From: Morganella psychrotolerans
Lineage (GTDB): Bacteria; Pseudomonadota; Gammaproteobacteria; Enterobacterales; Enterobacteriaceae
Direction: 5' to 3'
Assembly: GCF_001676155.1 (NCBI RefSeq)
Contig: NZ_LZEW01000001.1
Location: 682,001 to 746,000, forward strand
DNA length: 64,000 nt
The notes beneath the pieces are model-generated. The model made no database searches. It had not been told where the DNA came from and saw nothing but the letters and a program-made list of their open reading frames with translations. Positions 10,681-21,286 of the stretch are shown piece by piece. The stretch's first letter is position 1; the number at the start of each line of letters is the position of its first letter. Both the position numbers and the translations under genes were made by a program.

Positions 10681-13347
10681 ATGTCGTTAACCTTAAAGCA
10701 ACAATGTGAAAGCCGGCTGACGGTCGGCTCACAACATTATCAAATCTACAGTCTCTCTCTTCTCGCTGACCTGCTCGGCAATCTCGATAAACTACCCAAA
10801 TCACTAAAAGTATTGGCTGAAAACCTGCTGCGTAACCTTGATGGTGACAGTGTTCAGAATGCGGATTTACAGGCGCTGATCGACTGGCAGAAGAGCGGTT
10901 CGGCGGATCACGAAATTGCCTTCCGGCCTGCGCGTGTTCTGATGCAGGATTTCACCGGGGTTCCGGCAGTGGTGGATCTGGCGGCAATGCGTCAGGCTAT
11001 CCGTGCGCTGGGCGGCAAAGAAGAGAAAGTGAACCCGCTGTCACCGGTTGATCTGGTGATTGACCACTCGGTGATGGTGGATGAATACGGCAGTGATCAG
11101 GCTTTTGCCGGTAATGTGGACATCGAGATGTCGCGCAATAATGAGCGTTATCGTTTTCTGCGCTGGGGACAACAGGCGTTTGACCGCTTTCGTGTTGTGC
11201 CGCCGGGCACCGGAATTTGTCACCAGGTCAATCTGGAATACCTGGGGAAATCCGTCTGGTATGAAACCCGCGACGGCAAAACTTATGCGTACCCGGACAC
11301 ATTGGTGGGTACAGATTCCCATACCACTATGATTAACGGGCTGGGTGTACTGGGCTGGGGTGTCGGCGGTATTGAAGCTGAAGCCGCGATGCTCGGACAA
11401 CCTGTCTCCATGCTTATCCCGGATGTGGTCGGGTTTAAACTGACAGGGCAGTTGCGCGAAGGGATCACGGCGACAGATCTGGTTCTGACGGTCACGCAGA
11501 TGTTGCGCAAACACGGCGTGGTCGGCAAATTTGTGGAGTTTTATGGTGACGGATTGGCGCAACTGCCGCTGGCAGATCGCGCAACTATTGCCAATATGTC
11601 GCCGGAATATGGTGCGACCTGCGGCTTTTTCCCGGTGGATGACGTGACGCTGGATTATATGCGGCTGACCGGGCGCAGCGACGATGAAATTGCCCTGACG
11701 CAAGCGTACTGCAAGGCGCAGGGGCTGTGGCGCTACGCCGGAGACGAGCCGCGCTTTACCTCCGGTATGGCATTGGATCTGGCGACAGTGGAAACCAGCC
11801 TGGCGGGACCAAAACGCCCGCAGGATCGCGTGGTACTGGCTCAGGTACCGGCAGCATTTCAGGCAGCACTTGATCTGGAACTGAATAAAAAGCCGCTGGC
11901 GGATAAAATACAGGGCGGGGACAATACTGCCCCTGAAGATGGCGCGGTGGTGATCGCGGCAATCACTTCCTGTACCAATACATCGAATCCGGGCGTGCTG
12001 ATGACCGCCGGTTTGCTGGCAAAAAATGCAGTTGAGAAAGGTTTAACCCGCAAGCCCTGGGTAAAAACGTCACTGGCACCAGGCTCTAAAGTGGTCACTG
12101 ATTATCTGAATGCCGCCGGGCTTACACCGTATCTGGATACCCTGGGTTTTAATCTTGTCGGCTATGGCTGTACAACCTGTATCGGTAATTCAGGTCCGCT
12201 GGATGCGGATGTTGAAGCGGCAATCAAAGATAATGACCTGACAGTCGGCGCGGTGTTATCAGGAAACCGCAACTTTGAGGGACGCATTCATCCGCTGGTA
12301 AAAACGAACTGGCTGGCGTCTCCGCCGCTGGTGGTCGCCTATGCACTGGCAGGAAATCTGCACTGCAATCTTGAAACCGATCCGCTGGGATATGATAAAC
12401 AGGGTAACCCGGTCTGGTTAAAAGATATCTGGCCGGATAATGCCACAATTGCCGCAGCGGTGGAAAACGTCAAAACCGCGATGTTCCGCAAAGAATATGC
12501 CGCTGTATTTGAGGGTGATGAACAGTGGCAGGCGCTGCCGGTAGAAAATACCCCGGCGTATCAGTGGCAGGCGGACTCAACCTATATCCGCCATCCGCCG
12601 TATTTTGAGGGAATGCCGCCTGAACCTGCTCCGGTTAAAGACGTGAAACAGGCGCGTATCCTGGCGATACTCGGGGATTCTGTCACAACTGACCACATTT
12701 CACCGGCAGGGAATATTAAAGCAGACAGTCCTGCCGGGCGCTATTTGCAGGCTCACGGTGTGGCACCGGCAGATTTTAACTCCTACGGCTCGCGACGCGG
12801 AAACCATGAAGTGATGGTGCGCGGTACATTTGCCAATATCCGTATCCGCAATGAAATGGTACCGGGTACCGAGGGCGGATTTACCCGTCATATTCCGTCC
12901 GGTGAGACACTGTCTATATTTGATGCCGCTATGCGCTATCAGGATGAAAAAACGCCGCTGGTCGTGGTGGCAGGGAAAGAGTACGGCTCCGGCTCCAGCC
13001 GTGACTGGGCGGCGAAAGGCACAAATTTGCTCGGCGTAAGAATGGTACTTGCCGGGTCTTATGAGCGCATCCACCGTTCTAACCTGATCGGGATGGGAAT
13101 ACTGCCGCTGGAATTTCCGGCGGGTACCGACCGCCATACTATGGGGCTGACCGGCGAAGAGCTGATTGATGTAGGCGGGTTAAATATTGTTGAGCCTAAG
13201 CAGGTTGTTCCGGTACGAATCACGTATGCGGACGGACGGGTGACGGAGCTGAATGCATTGTGTCGTATTGATACTCAGACGGAGCTGGCCTATTACCGCC
13301 ACGGCGGAATTTTGTGCTATGTGATCCGCCAGATGTTGCAGTCATAG
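10681..13347 (+). CDS. acnA: Aconitate hydratase A
   Basis: An 888-residue monomeric aconitase (891 in E. coli) that interconverts citrate and isocitrate in the TCA cycle; AcnA is the stress-stable isoenzyme. The three [4Fe-4S] ligand cysteines are in [12 protein letters not shown] and [12 protein letters not shown]. The C-terminal swivel domain has [16 protein letters not shown]. Aconitases of this type can also isomerise methylcitrate intermediates, relevant to the prp cluster about 36 kb away, but that link is inference. A terminator shared with convergent ribA follows. Confidence 0.97.
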   Translation: MSLTLKQQCESRLTVGSQHYQIYSLSLLADLLGNLDKLPKSLKVLAENLLRNLDGDSVQNADLQALIDWQKSGSADHEIAFRPARVLMQDFTGVPAVVDLAAMRQAIRALGGKEEKVNPLSPVDLVIDHSVMVDEYGSDQAFAGNVDIEMSRNNERYRFLRWGQQAFDRFRVVPPGTGICHQVNLEYLGKSVWYETRDGKTYAYPDTLVGTDSHTTMINGLGVLGWGVGGIEAEAAMLGQPVSMLIPDVVGFKLTGQLREGITATDLVLTVTQMLRKHGVVGKFVEFYGDGLAQLPLADRATIANMSPEYGATCGFFPVDDVTLDYMRLTGRSDDEIALTQAYCKAQGLWRYAGDEPRFTSGMALDLATVETSLAGPKRPQDRVVLAQVPAAFQAALDLELNKKPLADKIQGGDNTAPEDGAVVIAAITSCTNTSNPGVLMTAGLLAKNAVEKGLTRKPWVKTSLAPGSKVVTDYLNAAGLTPYLDTLGFNLVGYGCTTCIGNSGPLDADVEAAIKDNDLTVGAVLSGNRNFEGRIHPLVKTNWLASPPLVVAYALAGNLHCNLETDPLGYDKQGNPVWLKDIWPDNATIAAAVENVKTAMFRKEYAAVFEGDEQWQALPVENTPAYQWQADSTYIRHPPYFEGMPPEPAPVKDVKQARILAILGDSVTTDHISPAGNIKADSPAGRYLQAHGVAPADFNSYGSRRGNHEVMVRGTFANIRIRNEMVPGTEGGFTRHIPSGETLSIFDAAMRYQDEKTPLVVVAGKEYGSGSSRDWAAKGTNLLGVRMVLAGSYERIHRSNLIGMGILPLEFPAGTDRHTMGLTGEELIDVGGLNIVEPKQVVPVRITYADGRVTELNALCRIDTQTELAYYRHGGILCYVIRQMLQS

Positions 13348-13363
13348 TTGCAACCATCAAAAA

Positions 13364-13395
13364 AACAAAGCGCGGTCTTTACAGCCGCGCTTTTA
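13364..13395. terminator. Bidirectional terminator between acnA and ribA
   Basis: Stem AAAGCGCGG / CCGCGCTTT. The plus strand continues with TTTT, and the minus strand with TTGTTTTTTT, so it can end both acnA and the convergent ribA transcript. Confidence 0.85.
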
Positions 13396-13425
13396 CTATT
13401 CATGTCAGGGATGTTCAGCACGTTA

Positions 13426-14046
13426 TCAGTGTTTACAGCCCGGGGCCTGGCACAGTAAATGCCCCATTTTTTCGGCTTTGGTATCAAGGTAATGGGCATT
13501 TGACGGGTTACGTCCGACAATCAGCGGCACGCGTTCAGTGATATTGATCCCCGCCTGTGTCAGGATCGCGACTTTTTCCGGATTATTGGTCAGCAGACGG
13601 ATCGCACTGATATCCAGCAGTTTATACATGTCAGCACATAAGGTAAAATCGCGTTCATCGGCGGCAAAGCCCAGTTTCTGGTTTGCTTCCACCGTATCCA
13701 GACCGGTATCCTGTAAGGCATACGCGCGGATTTTATTCAGCAGACCAATATTCCGGCCTTCCTGACGGTGATAAAGTAATACACCACGACCTTCTTCTGA
13801 AATCTGCTTCAGTGCGGCTTCCAGCTGAAAACCACAGTCACAGCGCAGACTGAACAGTGCATCACCGGTTAAACATTCGGAATGAACACGGGATAATACC
13901 GGAGTATCACCACTGATATCACCAAACACCAGTGCTACGTGGTCGTGCCCGGTGGCGATTTCTTCAAAACCGACCATTAAAAACTCGCCGAACGGAGTAG
14001 GCAATTTGGCTTGTGCAACACGTTTTAACTGCAATTTATCATTCAT
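13426..14046 (-). CDS. ribA: GTP cyclohydrolase II
   Basis: A 206-residue stand-alone RibA that converts GTP to the diaminopyrimidine precursor of riboflavin. Zinc-binding cysteines lie in [18 protein letters not shown], and the GTP-binding and catalytic region includes [17 protein letters not shown]. The C-terminal LLTNNPEKV motif is also conserved. It converges on acnA and diverges from pgpB, as in E. coli. Confidence 0.97.
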   Translation of the reverse strand: MNDKLQLKRVAQAKLPTPFGEFLMVGFEEIATGHDHVALVFGDISGDTPVLSRVHSECLTGDALFSLRCDCGFQLEAALKQISEEGRGVLLYHRQEGRNIGLLNKIRAYALQDTGLDTVEANQKLGFAADERDFTLCADMYKLLDISAIRLLTNNPEKVAILTQAGINITERVPLIVGRNPSNAHYLDTKAEKMGHLLCQAPGCKH

Positions 14047-14249
14047 GATATAATTAACTCATTGATATAAATATCGTATTTTAACGCTGGTAACAATAAC
14101 GCTGATAATAATAATGGCGATTACAGTACCTGCGCCGCCCGGGAAATGAAACTGACATCCATTTTCCGGGTCAAATAACTGAACATGACCATAGTAGTAC
14201 AAGACATTGACAAAATAACATTTATTTTAACAGGAATAATTAACCAGCA

Positions 14250-14969
14250 ATGAAAAACGTAACAAAACCCTTCATTATTGTCTTTGTTTTATTACTTTTG
14301 TTGCCGCTGGTGATGCTGCTGACCGGCTGGCGCTGGCAACCTGCCGGTGATGACGATTTGTTGCGCGGGTTATGGTATCTGACGGATACGGCAGCGAATC
14401 CGCTGGCCATTATTGTATCTGTCTTCTTTTGTTTTTTGTTTATTGGTTTGTTTCCCGGTAGCAGAAAGCAGGCTGTGCGCCTTGCGGCGATGATGCTGAT
14501 AGTGATTGCGGCAGGTCAGGGGGTTAAAGTCGTGATGAAAAATACCCTGCAGGAGCCACGTCCTTATGTCGCCTGGCTGGCACAGCAGCACATTATTACG
14601 GAAACTGATTTTTATGCACTGTCCCGGACTGAGCGCGCTCAATTGCTGGAAAACAGACTGTCAAACCATTATCAGATCCCGGGCTGGCAGTTAAAGCACT
14701 GGCAGAGTGAAACCGGGTATGCGTTTCCGTCCGGTCATGCCTTATTCGCCGGTGCGTGGTCAATGCTGTTATTTGCTTTCTTCTGGGCGCAGCGGCGTAC
14801 GGGGATAGCGATGGTGATTCTTCTCTGGGGGATTCTGGCACAATACAGCCGCATGGTGCTGGGGATGCACTGGCCGTCTGATATTATTATGTCAGTGATT
14901 ATTAATGGGTTACTTGTGGGCGGCCTGTTTTTATGGCTCAATAAACAGAGCGGAAAAGAGGTATTATGA
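14250..14969 (+). CDS. pgpB: Phosphatidylglycerophosphatase B (PAP2 family)
   Basis: A 239-residue integral membrane phosphatase with about six hydrophobic helices. The PAP2 motifs are visible: K(x)6RP as KNTLQEPRP, the central SGH in AFPSGHALF, and SRMVLGMHWPSD with the nucleophile-relay histidine. It dephosphorylates phosphatidylglycerophosphate, undecaprenyl pyrophosphate and lipid phosphates at the periplasmic face. It precedes lapA/lapB, which control LPS synthesis, as in E. coli. Confidence 0.93.
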   Translation: MKNVTKPFIIVFVLLLLLPLVMLLTGWRWQPAGDDDLLRGLWYLTDTAANPLAIIVSVFFCFLFIGLFPGSRKQAVRLAAMMLIVIAAGQGVKVVMKNTLQEPRPYVAWLAQQHIITETDFYALSRTERAQLLENRLSNHYQIPGWQLKHWQSETGYAFPSGHALFAGAWSMLLFAFFWAQRRTGIAMVILLWGILAQYSRMVLGMHWPSDIIMSVIINGLLVGGLFLWLNKQSGKEVL

Positions 14970-14984
14970 TATAATCACATCCCG

Positions 14985-15007
14985 CTGAAACCGTTGTCGG
15001 TTTTTTG
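14985..15007 (+). terminator. Probable terminator after pgpB
   Basis: A short stem AAACCG / CGGTTT with a TTGT loop, ending in six T. The stem is small, so confidence is moderate. Confidence 0.55.
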
Positions 15008-15151
15008 TATAAATTGAGGCAAAACAGCGGGGAAAAGCCCGGAAGCACAATAAATTACTTTTATTCCCGTACAGGGAAATGGTAACGTAAGGGGTTAGTC
15101 TGTCCGTAAGATGCGGAATGCAAACCCTGATACCTGATAATAGGAATGCCG

Positions 15152-15457
15152 GTGAAATATTTTCTGATTTTTATCCTTGTTCTGGTGGTTTTCATCATTT
15201 CGGTGACACTGGGCGCAAATAATGATCAGGTAGTCACATTTAATTATCTGATTGCGCAGGGACAGTATTCTGTTTCCACCTTGCTGGCGGTGCTGTTCGG
15301 CACAGGGTTTGTGCTGGGATGGATTGTCTGTGGCCTGTTTTATTTACGTCTGCGGTTATCGCTGGCCCGTGCCCGCCACCGGATCAAGCGTCTGGAAGCT
15401 GACCAGACTGCGCCGTCTTCCGGGTCGGTTGCGGTGCAGGACACCACTAAGGAATAA
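15152..15457 (+). CDS. lapA: LPS assembly protein A (YciS)
   Basis: A 101-residue inner-membrane protein with two hydrophobic segments and a cytoplasmic, basic C-terminal coiled tail (ARARHRIKRLEAD). It works with LapB in controlling LpxC turnover and LPS assembly. The family start (MKYFLIF) is GTG 15152, spaced correctly from AGGA; ATG 15146 two codons earlier overlaps the Shine-Dalgarno region. lapB follows after five bases, so the two are co-transcribed. Confidence 0.93.
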   Translation: MKYFLIFILVLVVFIISVTLGANNDQVVTFNYLIAQGQYSVSTLLAVLFGTGFVLGWIVCGLFYLRLRLSLARARHRIKRLEADQTAPSSGSVAVQDTTKE

Positions 15458-15462
15458 GCATT

Positions 15463-16632
15463 ATGCTTGAGCTGTTGTTTCTTCTGTTACCTATTGCCGC
15501 CGCCTATGGCTGGTACATGGGGCGACGCAGCGCACAGCAGAATCAACAGCAGCATGCTGACCGCCTGTCACGCGATTACGTGGCAGGGGTAAACTTTTTA
15601 CTGTCTGATCAGCAGGATAAAGCCGTTGATTTGTTCCTCGATATGCTCAAAGAGGACAGCTCCGCTTTTGAGGCGCACCTGACGCTGGGTAACTTATTCC
15701 GCTCGCGCGGTGAAGTGGAACGCGCCATCCGCATCCATCAGTCCCTGATGGAAAGTGCCTCTCTCTCTTACGAACAACGCCTTCTCGCCACTCAGCAACT
15801 GGGGCGCGACTATGTTGCCGCCGGTGTGTATGACCGCGCAGAAGCGCTGTTTTTACAGCTGATTGATGAAGCTGATTTCAGACAAAGCGCACTCCAGTCC
15901 CTGTTATCCATCTACCAGTCCACCAGTGACTGGAGCAAAGCCATTGATGTCGCAGAAAAACTCCTCAAACAAGGCGATACCGGGCAGCGGGAGAATATTG
16001 CTAATTTTTATTGTGAACTGGCTTTGCAGGCACTGGGCAGTGATAACACAGACGGCGCGTTTGCCTGCCTGTCAAAAGCGGCCGGAGCCGATAAAAACTG
16101 TGCCCGGGTGTCTATTATGCAGGGGCGCATCTATATTGATCGTGGTGATTATCAAAAGGCCGTTGATGTATTGAAACGGGTTTTTGATCAGGACAAAGAG
16201 ATGGTCAGCGAAACGCTGCCCATGCTGGAAATTTGTTATACAAAGCTGGAGCAGCCGGCGGAATGGGCGGAATATCTGCTGACCTGTTCGGATGAAAATA
16301 TCGGGGCAACGGCTGAGCTTTATCTTGCTGATATTATTGAAAAACAGGAAGGTCCTGAGATGGCGATCACCTATGTGAACCGCCAGTTACAGCGCCATCC
16401 GACAATGCGTTTGTTCTGCCGCCTGATGGAATATTATCTGTCAGAAGCAGAAGAAGGCCGCGCCAAAGAGAGCCTCGGTCAACTGCGCAACATGGTGGGT
16501 GAACAAATCCGTACCAAACCGGATTACCGCTGCGGCAAATGCGGGTTTACCTCCCACGCCCTGTACTGGCATTGTCCGTCCTGCCGGTCATGGGATACTA
16601 TCAAGCCTATCAGGGGTTTGGACGGACAGTGA
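15463..16632 (+). CDS. lapB: LPS assembly protein B (YciM)
   Basis: A 389-residue, membrane-anchored TPR protein of the same length as in E. coli, essential there for FtsH-dependent degradation of LpxC. The N-terminal helix ([17 protein letters not shown]) anchors it, tandem tetratricopeptide repeats fill residues ~35-330, and a rubredoxin-like zinc knuckle CGKCGF...CPSC closes the C-terminus. It lies between lapA and pyrF, as in E. coli. Confidence 0.97.
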   Translation: MLELLFLLLPIAAAYGWYMGRRSAQQNQQQHADRLSRDYVAGVNFLLSDQQDKAVDLFLDMLKEDSSAFEAHLTLGNLFRSRGEVERAIRIHQSLMESASLSYEQRLLATQQLGRDYVAAGVYDRAEALFLQLIDEADFRQSALQSLLSIYQSTSDWSKAIDVAEKLLKQGDTGQRENIANFYCELALQALGSDNTDGAFACLSKAAGADKNCARVSIMQGRIYIDRGDYQKAVDVLKRVFDQDKEMVSETLPMLEICYTKLEQPAEWAEYLLTCSDENIGATAELYLADIIEKQEGPEMAITYVNRQLQRHPTMRLFCRLMEYYLSEAEEGRAKESLGQLRNMVGEQIRTKPDYRCGKCGFTSHALYWHCPSCRSWDTIKPIRGLDGQ

Positions 16633-16681
16633 CAACGTCACATTTACCCGTATCATCCACGAAACCACAGGTAATAAATTC

Positions 16682-17413
16682 ATGACATCTCTCATGTTAC
16701 GCGCCGGGAATGCAAAAATTGCATCACCTGTCATTGTTGCGCTTGATTACGACAATCTGAATAACGCCCTGGAATTTGCTGACCGCATCGATCCCTCGCA
16801 GTGCCGCCTGAAAGTCGGCAAAGAGCTGTTTACGTTATACGGACCGGATTGTGTCCGCGCATTGCAACAGCGCGGGTTTGAGGTGTTTCTCGACCTGAAA
16901 TTCCATGATATCCCGAATACCACGGCTCACGCCGTGCGGGCAGCGGCTGAGTTGGGGGTCTGGATGGTTAATGTCCACGCATCCGGTGGTGCGCGGATGA
17001 TGACCGCAGCGAAAGAGATCCTGCAACCATTCGGTAAAGATGCACCGCTGCTGATTGCCGTGACTGTACTGACCAGTATGGAGCAGAGTGACCTCGCCGG
17101 TATCGGGCTGGATATATCTCCGGCAGAGCAGGCATTGCGCCTCGCCCGTCTGACAAAGGATTGCGGGCTGGATGGTGTGGTGTGCTCCGCACATGAAGCA
17201 CAATTACTGAAGCAGTCTCTTGGTCAGCGTTTTAAATTAGTGACGCCGGGGATCCGCCCCGAAGGCAGCGATGCCGGTGATCAGCGCCGTATCATGACGC
17301 CGTGTGCTGCTGTCAGCGCCGGGGTGGATTATATGGTTATAGGACGTCCGGTTACCCGCAGCGACGACCCGCTGGCGGCATTGCAGGCAATTAATGCCTC
17401 ATTGGGAGTATGA
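16682..17413 (+). CDS. pyrF: Orotidine 5'-phosphate decarboxylase
   Basis: A 243-residue TIM-barrel enzyme making UMP from OMP. The catalytic [10 protein letters not shown] motif (Asp-Lys-Asp network) is intact, as are NVHASGG and the phosphate-binding [14 protein letters not shown] and VIGRPVT. The frame is open further upstream into lapB, but homology supports ATG 16682. The stop codon region overlaps the start region of yciH. Confidence 0.97.
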   Translation: MTSLMLRAGNAKIASPVIVALDYDNLNNALEFADRIDPSQCRLKVGKELFTLYGPDCVRALQQRGFEVFLDLKFHDIPNTTAHAVRAAAELGVWMVNVHASGGARMMTAAKEILQPFGKDAPLLIAVTVLTSMEQSDLAGIGLDISPAEQALRLARLTKDCGLDGVVCSAHEAQLLKQSLGQRFKLVTPGIRPEGSDAGDQRRIMTPCAAVSAGVDYMVIGRPVTRSDDPLAALQAINASLGV

Positions 17414-17415
17414 CA

Positions 17416-17740
17416 ATGGATAACAATTCACGGCTGGTGTATTCCACGGAAAGCGGACGTATCGATGAGCCGCAGCTAAAAGCCGAACGCCCTAAAGGGG
17501 ACGGTATTGTCCGTATTCAGCGCCAGACCAGTGGTCGCAAAGGCAAGGGTGTTTGCCTGGTTACAGGTCTTGACCTTGATGATGCTGCGCTGACCAAACT
17601 GGCTGCGGAATTAAAAAAAACGCTGCGGCTGCGGCGGTGCGCTGAAAGACGGTATAATTGAAATCCAGGGCGATAAGCGGGATTTACTCAAAGAATTGCT
17701 GGAAGGAAAAGGCTTTAAAGTCAAACTTGCCGGTGGCTGA
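17416..17740 (+). pseudogene. yciH: YciH, SUI1/eIF1-like protein, frame interrupted at an A8 run
   Basis: A homologue of translation initiation factor eIF1/SUI1; the E. coli protein is non-essential and can affect initiation fidelity. The frame is good through ELKK, then shifts at eight consecutive A (17613-17620) and stops early. Removing one A gives RCGCGGALKDGIIEIQ and an uninterrupted 107-residue protein ending at 17740, against 108 in E. coli. The perfect remainder suggests a sequencing indel. ATG 17416 is preferred over ATG 17410 because GGAG is then spaced correctly. Confidence 0.85.
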
Positions 17741-17803
17741 GTGTGCTGGTCTGCATTAACCTAAATATCTGTTGTCAGTGATGAGCATTCAACATATTAA
17801 AAC

Positions 17804-17834
17804 AGCTGTTACAGACTAAATAACGGCTTTTTTT
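17804..17834 (+). terminator. Terminator after yciH
   Basis: Stem AGCTGTTA / TAACGGCT (one G-U pair) followed by a run of seven T. It closes the lapA-lapB-pyrF-yciH transcript. Confidence 0.75.
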
Positions 17835-17837
17835 GTA

Positions 17838-18746
17838 TCACCTCAGAAGTTTGGGGTTCTGATGAACCCGCAGTGCGTCCAGTACTAACGAAAATGCCGG
17901 AGATGGCTGCTTGCGGCTGGGATAATACAGGTAGTAGCCGGGAAATGGTCTGCACCATTGTTCCAGTACGCGGATCAGATGCCCGTTTTCAATATGTGCG
18001 CCAAACTCTTCTTCCGGTAAAAAAGCAATCCCCAGTCCTGCAAGTGCAGCATCAACAATATGTTCAGATGTATTAAAAATAAGCTGTCCGCTGACGCGTA
18101 CATTAAGATCCCCCTCATCCTGATCGAAATCCCAGATATACAATCCGCCGGACGTGATCATCCGTTGATTTATGCACCGGTGTTGTATCAGATCATGCGG
18201 TGTTTCAGGGACAGGATAACGCGAGAAATAATCCGGAGATGCTACTGCGGCCATCCGCAATTCCGGGCTTATGGATACTGCTATCATGTCTTTATCAATT
18301 GTGTCACCCAGCCGGACGCCGGCATCAAAACGGTCTGCCACAATATCGCGGAAACCATGGTTTGCGTCGAATTCGATATTAATATCCGGATACTCGCGTA
18401 ACAAGGGCATCAGTTTTGGCAACAGCGTGTTATGCAAAATATTGGGTCCGCAGGTGATGCGGACCATACCCGCCGGTTTATCACGCAATTCAGTCAGCAT
18501 GTCCAGTTCAGCTTCAATCTCATCAATGCGATTACCTATCGCCAGCAGCAGCCGTTCCCCGGCCGAAGTCGGTGACACACTGCGGGTGGTACGTGTCAGC
18601 AGGCGAATTTGCATACGCTCTTCAAGTGCGGAAATCGCCTGGCTGATGGCTGGCTGAGTTACACCCAATTGTGCCGCTGCACGGGTAAAACTGCGTTCAC
18701 GCGCGACAGTGACAAAATAAAGAAGGTCATTCAGATTGCGTTTCAT
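17838..18746 (-). CDS. LysR-family transcriptional regulator
   Basis: A 302-residue LysR protein of the broad group often found next to efflux pumps and oxidoreductases. The helix-turn-helix is SFTRAAAQLGVTQPAISQAI, and the effector domain includes FDAGVRLGDTIDKDM and a typical GLGIAFLPE segment. The frame is open ten codons before ATG 18746, but MKRNLNDL is the usual family start. It is divergent from the MFS exporter and probably controls it; this cassette separates two blocks conserved with E. coli. Confidence 0.88.
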   Translation of the reverse strand: MKRNLNDLLYFVTVARERSFTRAAAQLGVTQPAISQAISALEERMQIRLLTRTTRSVSPTSAGERLLLAIGNRIDEIEAELDMLTELRDKPAGMVRITCGPNILHNTLLPKLMPLLREYPDINIEFDANHGFRDIVADRFDAGVRLGDTIDKDMIAVSISPELRMAAVASPDYFSRYPVPETPHDLIQHRCINQRMITSGGLYIWDFDQDEGDLNVRVSGQLIFNTSEHIVDAALAGLGIAFLPEEEFGAHIENGHLIRVLEQWCRPFPGYYLYYPSRKQPSPAFSLVLDALRVHQNPKLLR

Positions 18747-18997
18747 GAGGCAGACTCTTTTTTTATTAATAAGCATAAGTTATAACCCCATTAACTATTC
18801 ATTAGCTAGTAATAATGTATCCGGCATGTAAAATTTACGGCAAGAGATGAGTAAGCGGTGGCGGATAAAATATAGTTTTCCTTTCATTTTTCTTTTATTT
18901 TTTTCTTCATTTTTTCTTTTTCGGCGTTATTCCTGAGAATAGCGTCCGGTCCCGGCTTATCTGAAAGTAGCCGGGAACTACCCGGAGTAAGCAATTT
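18747..18997. promoter_or_regulatory. Divergent promoter region between LysR gene and MFS exporter
   Basis: 250 bp, very AT-rich with a long T-rich stretch at 18880-18920. ATTAGCTAGTAAT at 18801-18813 is a T-N11-A type near-palindrome of the sort LysR proteins bind. It lies about 55 bp before the LysR start codon, compatible with autoregulation and co-regulation. Confidence 0.35.
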
Positions 18998-20194
18998 ATG
19001 GTCACATTATCGGATGATATATCTCCTCACAAAGAGCGCGCGCACTGGAGTGGTGTTTTTGCCATGACGTTGTGCATCTTTGCACTGATTGCATCTGAAT
19101 TTATGCCTGTCAGCCTGTTGACGCCCATATCGGAAGATTTAGGTGTCAGTGAAGGATTAGTCGGACAAGGGATCGCTGTTTCCGGCGTATTTGCTGTGCT
19201 GACAAGCCTCTCTATATCTACCTTGGCTGGGTCTGTCAGCCGAAAGATGTTGCTGTTAGGCATGACAGGATTGATGGCATTTTCAGGTGCAATTATCGCA
19301 TCAGCTCCCGGTTATCTGATTTATATGGTTGGGCGGGCTCTGATTGGTATATCTATCGGCGGGTTTTGGTCATTGTCTGCCGCCACCGCTATTCGCCTGG
19401 TTCCGAAGCATCAGGTACCCCGTGCACTGGCTGTTTTTAACAGCGGAAATGCGTTGGCAACCGTTATAGCTGCGCCACTCGGGAGTTATCTTGGCTCTGT
19501 CATCGGCTGGAGAGGGGCATTTTTTTGCATTGTACCCGTCGCGGTGATTGCATTTATCTGGCAATGGTTCAGTTTGCCGGCATTGAAAACGGATAAAAGT
19601 GATAAGCGTACAGGCTCTGTTTTCCGTCTTTTTGCTAATCCGCTTGTTGCTGTCGGGCTTGCGGCTTGCGGATTATTCTTTATGGGCCAGTTTTCGTTGT
19701 TTACCTATCTGCGACCATTCCTTGAGACAGTTACGCAGGTAGATATTAATACGCTGTCGCTCATTTTACTGACTATCGGCGTAACCGGTTTTATTGGCAC
19801 CCTGGTGGTTGGTGCATTTTTGAAATCCGGTTTTTATTTCACACTTATCACTATTCCGTTACTGATGGCCGCAATTGCCGGAGCACTGATCGCTTTTGGT
19901 CAGAGTGTGTGGATTGTTGCCCTGCTGCTTGGTTTATGGGGATTAGTCGCCACCGCTGCACCTACCGGCTGGTGGACCTGGATCACCAACACTCTGCCGG
20001 AGGATGCGGAAGCCGGCGGTGGTCTGATGGTTGCCATCGTTCAACTGTCAATCGCGCTGGGATCTACTCTCGGTGGTTTGGCATTTGACCACAGCGGTTA
20101 TCAAAGTTCTTTCACCATCAGTATGATTTTATTAGTAATAGCGGCTGTCCTGGCTTTATTAACATCACGCAAAGATACCAGTCAAACTAACTGA
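18998..20194 (+). CDS. DHA1-family MFS exporter, NepI-like
   Basis: A 398-residue protein with about 12 transmembrane helices. EFMPVSLLTPISEDLGVSEG, GRALIGISIGGFWSLSAA, RLVP and APLGSYLG are typical of the E. coli NepI (ribonucleoside exporter) group, with which it shares most of its landmarks. The actual substrate cannot be read from sequence. It precedes a secreted alpha/beta hydrolase by ten bases, so the two probably form an operon under the divergent LysR gene. Confidence 0.85.
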   Translation: MVTLSDDISPHKERAHWSGVFAMTLCIFALIASEFMPVSLLTPISEDLGVSEGLVGQGIAVSGVFAVLTSLSISTLAGSVSRKMLLLGMTGLMAFSGAIIASAPGYLIYMVGRALIGISIGGFWSLSAATAIRLVPKHQVPRALAVFNSGNALATVIAAPLGSYLGSVIGWRGAFFCIVPVAVIAFIWQWFSLPALKTDKSDKRTGSVFRLFANPLVAVGLAACGLFFMGQFSLFTYLRPFLETVTQVDINTLSLILLTIGVTGFIGTLVVGAFLKSGFYFTLITIPLLMAAIAGALIAFGQSVWIVALLLGLWGLVATAAPTGWWTWITNTLPEDAEAGGGLMVAIVQLSIALGSTLGGLAFDHSGYQSSFTISMILLVIAAVLALLTSRKDTSQTN

Positions 20195-20204
20195 GGATTA
20201 TCCT

Positions 20205-21233
20205 GTGAGAAAATTTACTATATTGTTAGGGCTGTTAATCAGCTCATTTGCTGCAACAGGCGCTGATATGTCTGACGGGGCAGATAATTTTTACAAGAGC
20301 GATAAAGTAACCCTGCAAAAAGTGACCTTTAAAAATCAATACCAGATGAATGTCGCCGGTAATCTATTTATACCTGAGGGAATGGATCAGAGCACTAAAA
20401 ATCCGGCAATTATCATTGGTCATCCGATGGGAGCGGTAAAAGAACAAAGTTCAAATCTCTATGCGCAGAAACTGGCGGAACAAGGATTTGTAACACTGGC
20501 GATTGATCTTTCCTTCTGGGGGGAGAGTGACAGAAAACCCGGTCATCTGATTTCCCCGGAAATTTATGCGGATGATTTTAGTGCTGCCGTCGATTATCTG
20601 AGTACGCTGCCTTACATCTCTCCTGAGAGAATTGGCGTACTGGGTATCTGTGGCAGCGGAAGCTTCGTGATCAGTGCCGCTAAAATTGACCCGAGAATGA
20701 AGGCCATTGTCACGGTCAGCATGTATGACATGGGCGCAGCTTTCCGCAATGGCCTTCATCACTCGATTACGTCTGAACAGCGAAATGTGTTTATTAAATC
20801 TGTAGCAGAGCAGCGTTTTGCCGAATTTAATGGCGCAGATATTGCCTATACCCCGGGAACGGTTAACAAGCTTGATGATTCCACATCTGCGATTCAGCGG
20901 GAATTCTTCGATTTTTACCGTACACCACGGGGTGGTTATACGCCACAGGGCGGGAAAGAAGAGTTGACAACAAAGCCAATGTTAAGCAGTACAGCTAAAT
21001 TTATGAACTTTTATCCGTTCAACGATATCGAGACTATCTCGCCACGCCCGATGCTGTTTATCACCGGTGATAAGGCACATTCGAAAGAATTCAGCGAAGA
21101 TGCTTACAAACGTGCAGGACAGCCGAAAGAGTTATACATCGTGCCGGGTGCGGGCCATGTAGATTTGTATGATCGTACTGATCTCATCCCTTTTGCTAAG
21201 CTGGCATCGTTCTTTAACGCTAACCTTAAATAA
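20205..21233 (+). CDS. Secreted alpha/beta hydrolase with Cys at the nucleophile elbow
   Basis: A 342-residue protein with a cleavable signal peptide (about residues 1-19), so periplasmic or exported. The alpha/beta hydrolase fold is shown by GHPMGA (oxyanion region), the nucleophile elbow GICGS with Cys149 in place of serine, a late acidic residue in TGDKAHSKE and the catalytic histidine in GAGHVDLYD. A Cys nucleophile recalls dienelactone hydrolases. The substrate is unknown. The GTG start has a GAGG site and lies ten bases after the MFS gene. Confidence 0.82.
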   Translation: MRKFTILLGLLISSFAATGADMSDGADNFYKSDKVTLQKVTFKNQYQMNVAGNLFIPEGMDQSTKNPAIIIGHPMGAVKEQSSNLYAQKLAEQGFVTLAIDLSFWGESDRKPGHLISPEIYADDFSAAVDYLSTLPYISPERIGVLGICGSGSFVISAAKIDPRMKAIVTVSMYDMGAAFRNGLHHSITSEQRNVFIKSVAEQRFAEFNGADIAYTPGTVNKLDDSTSAIQREFFDFYRTPRGGYTPQGGKEELTTKPMLSSTAKFMNFYPFNDIETISPRPMLFITGDKAHSKEFSEDAYKRAGQPKELYIVPGAGHVDLYDRTDLIPFAKLASFFNANLK

Positions 21234-21286
21234 TATCCGAATCCACATCCGGAAGAGTGTGGCTAATTATTTGCAGGGGGCTTCAT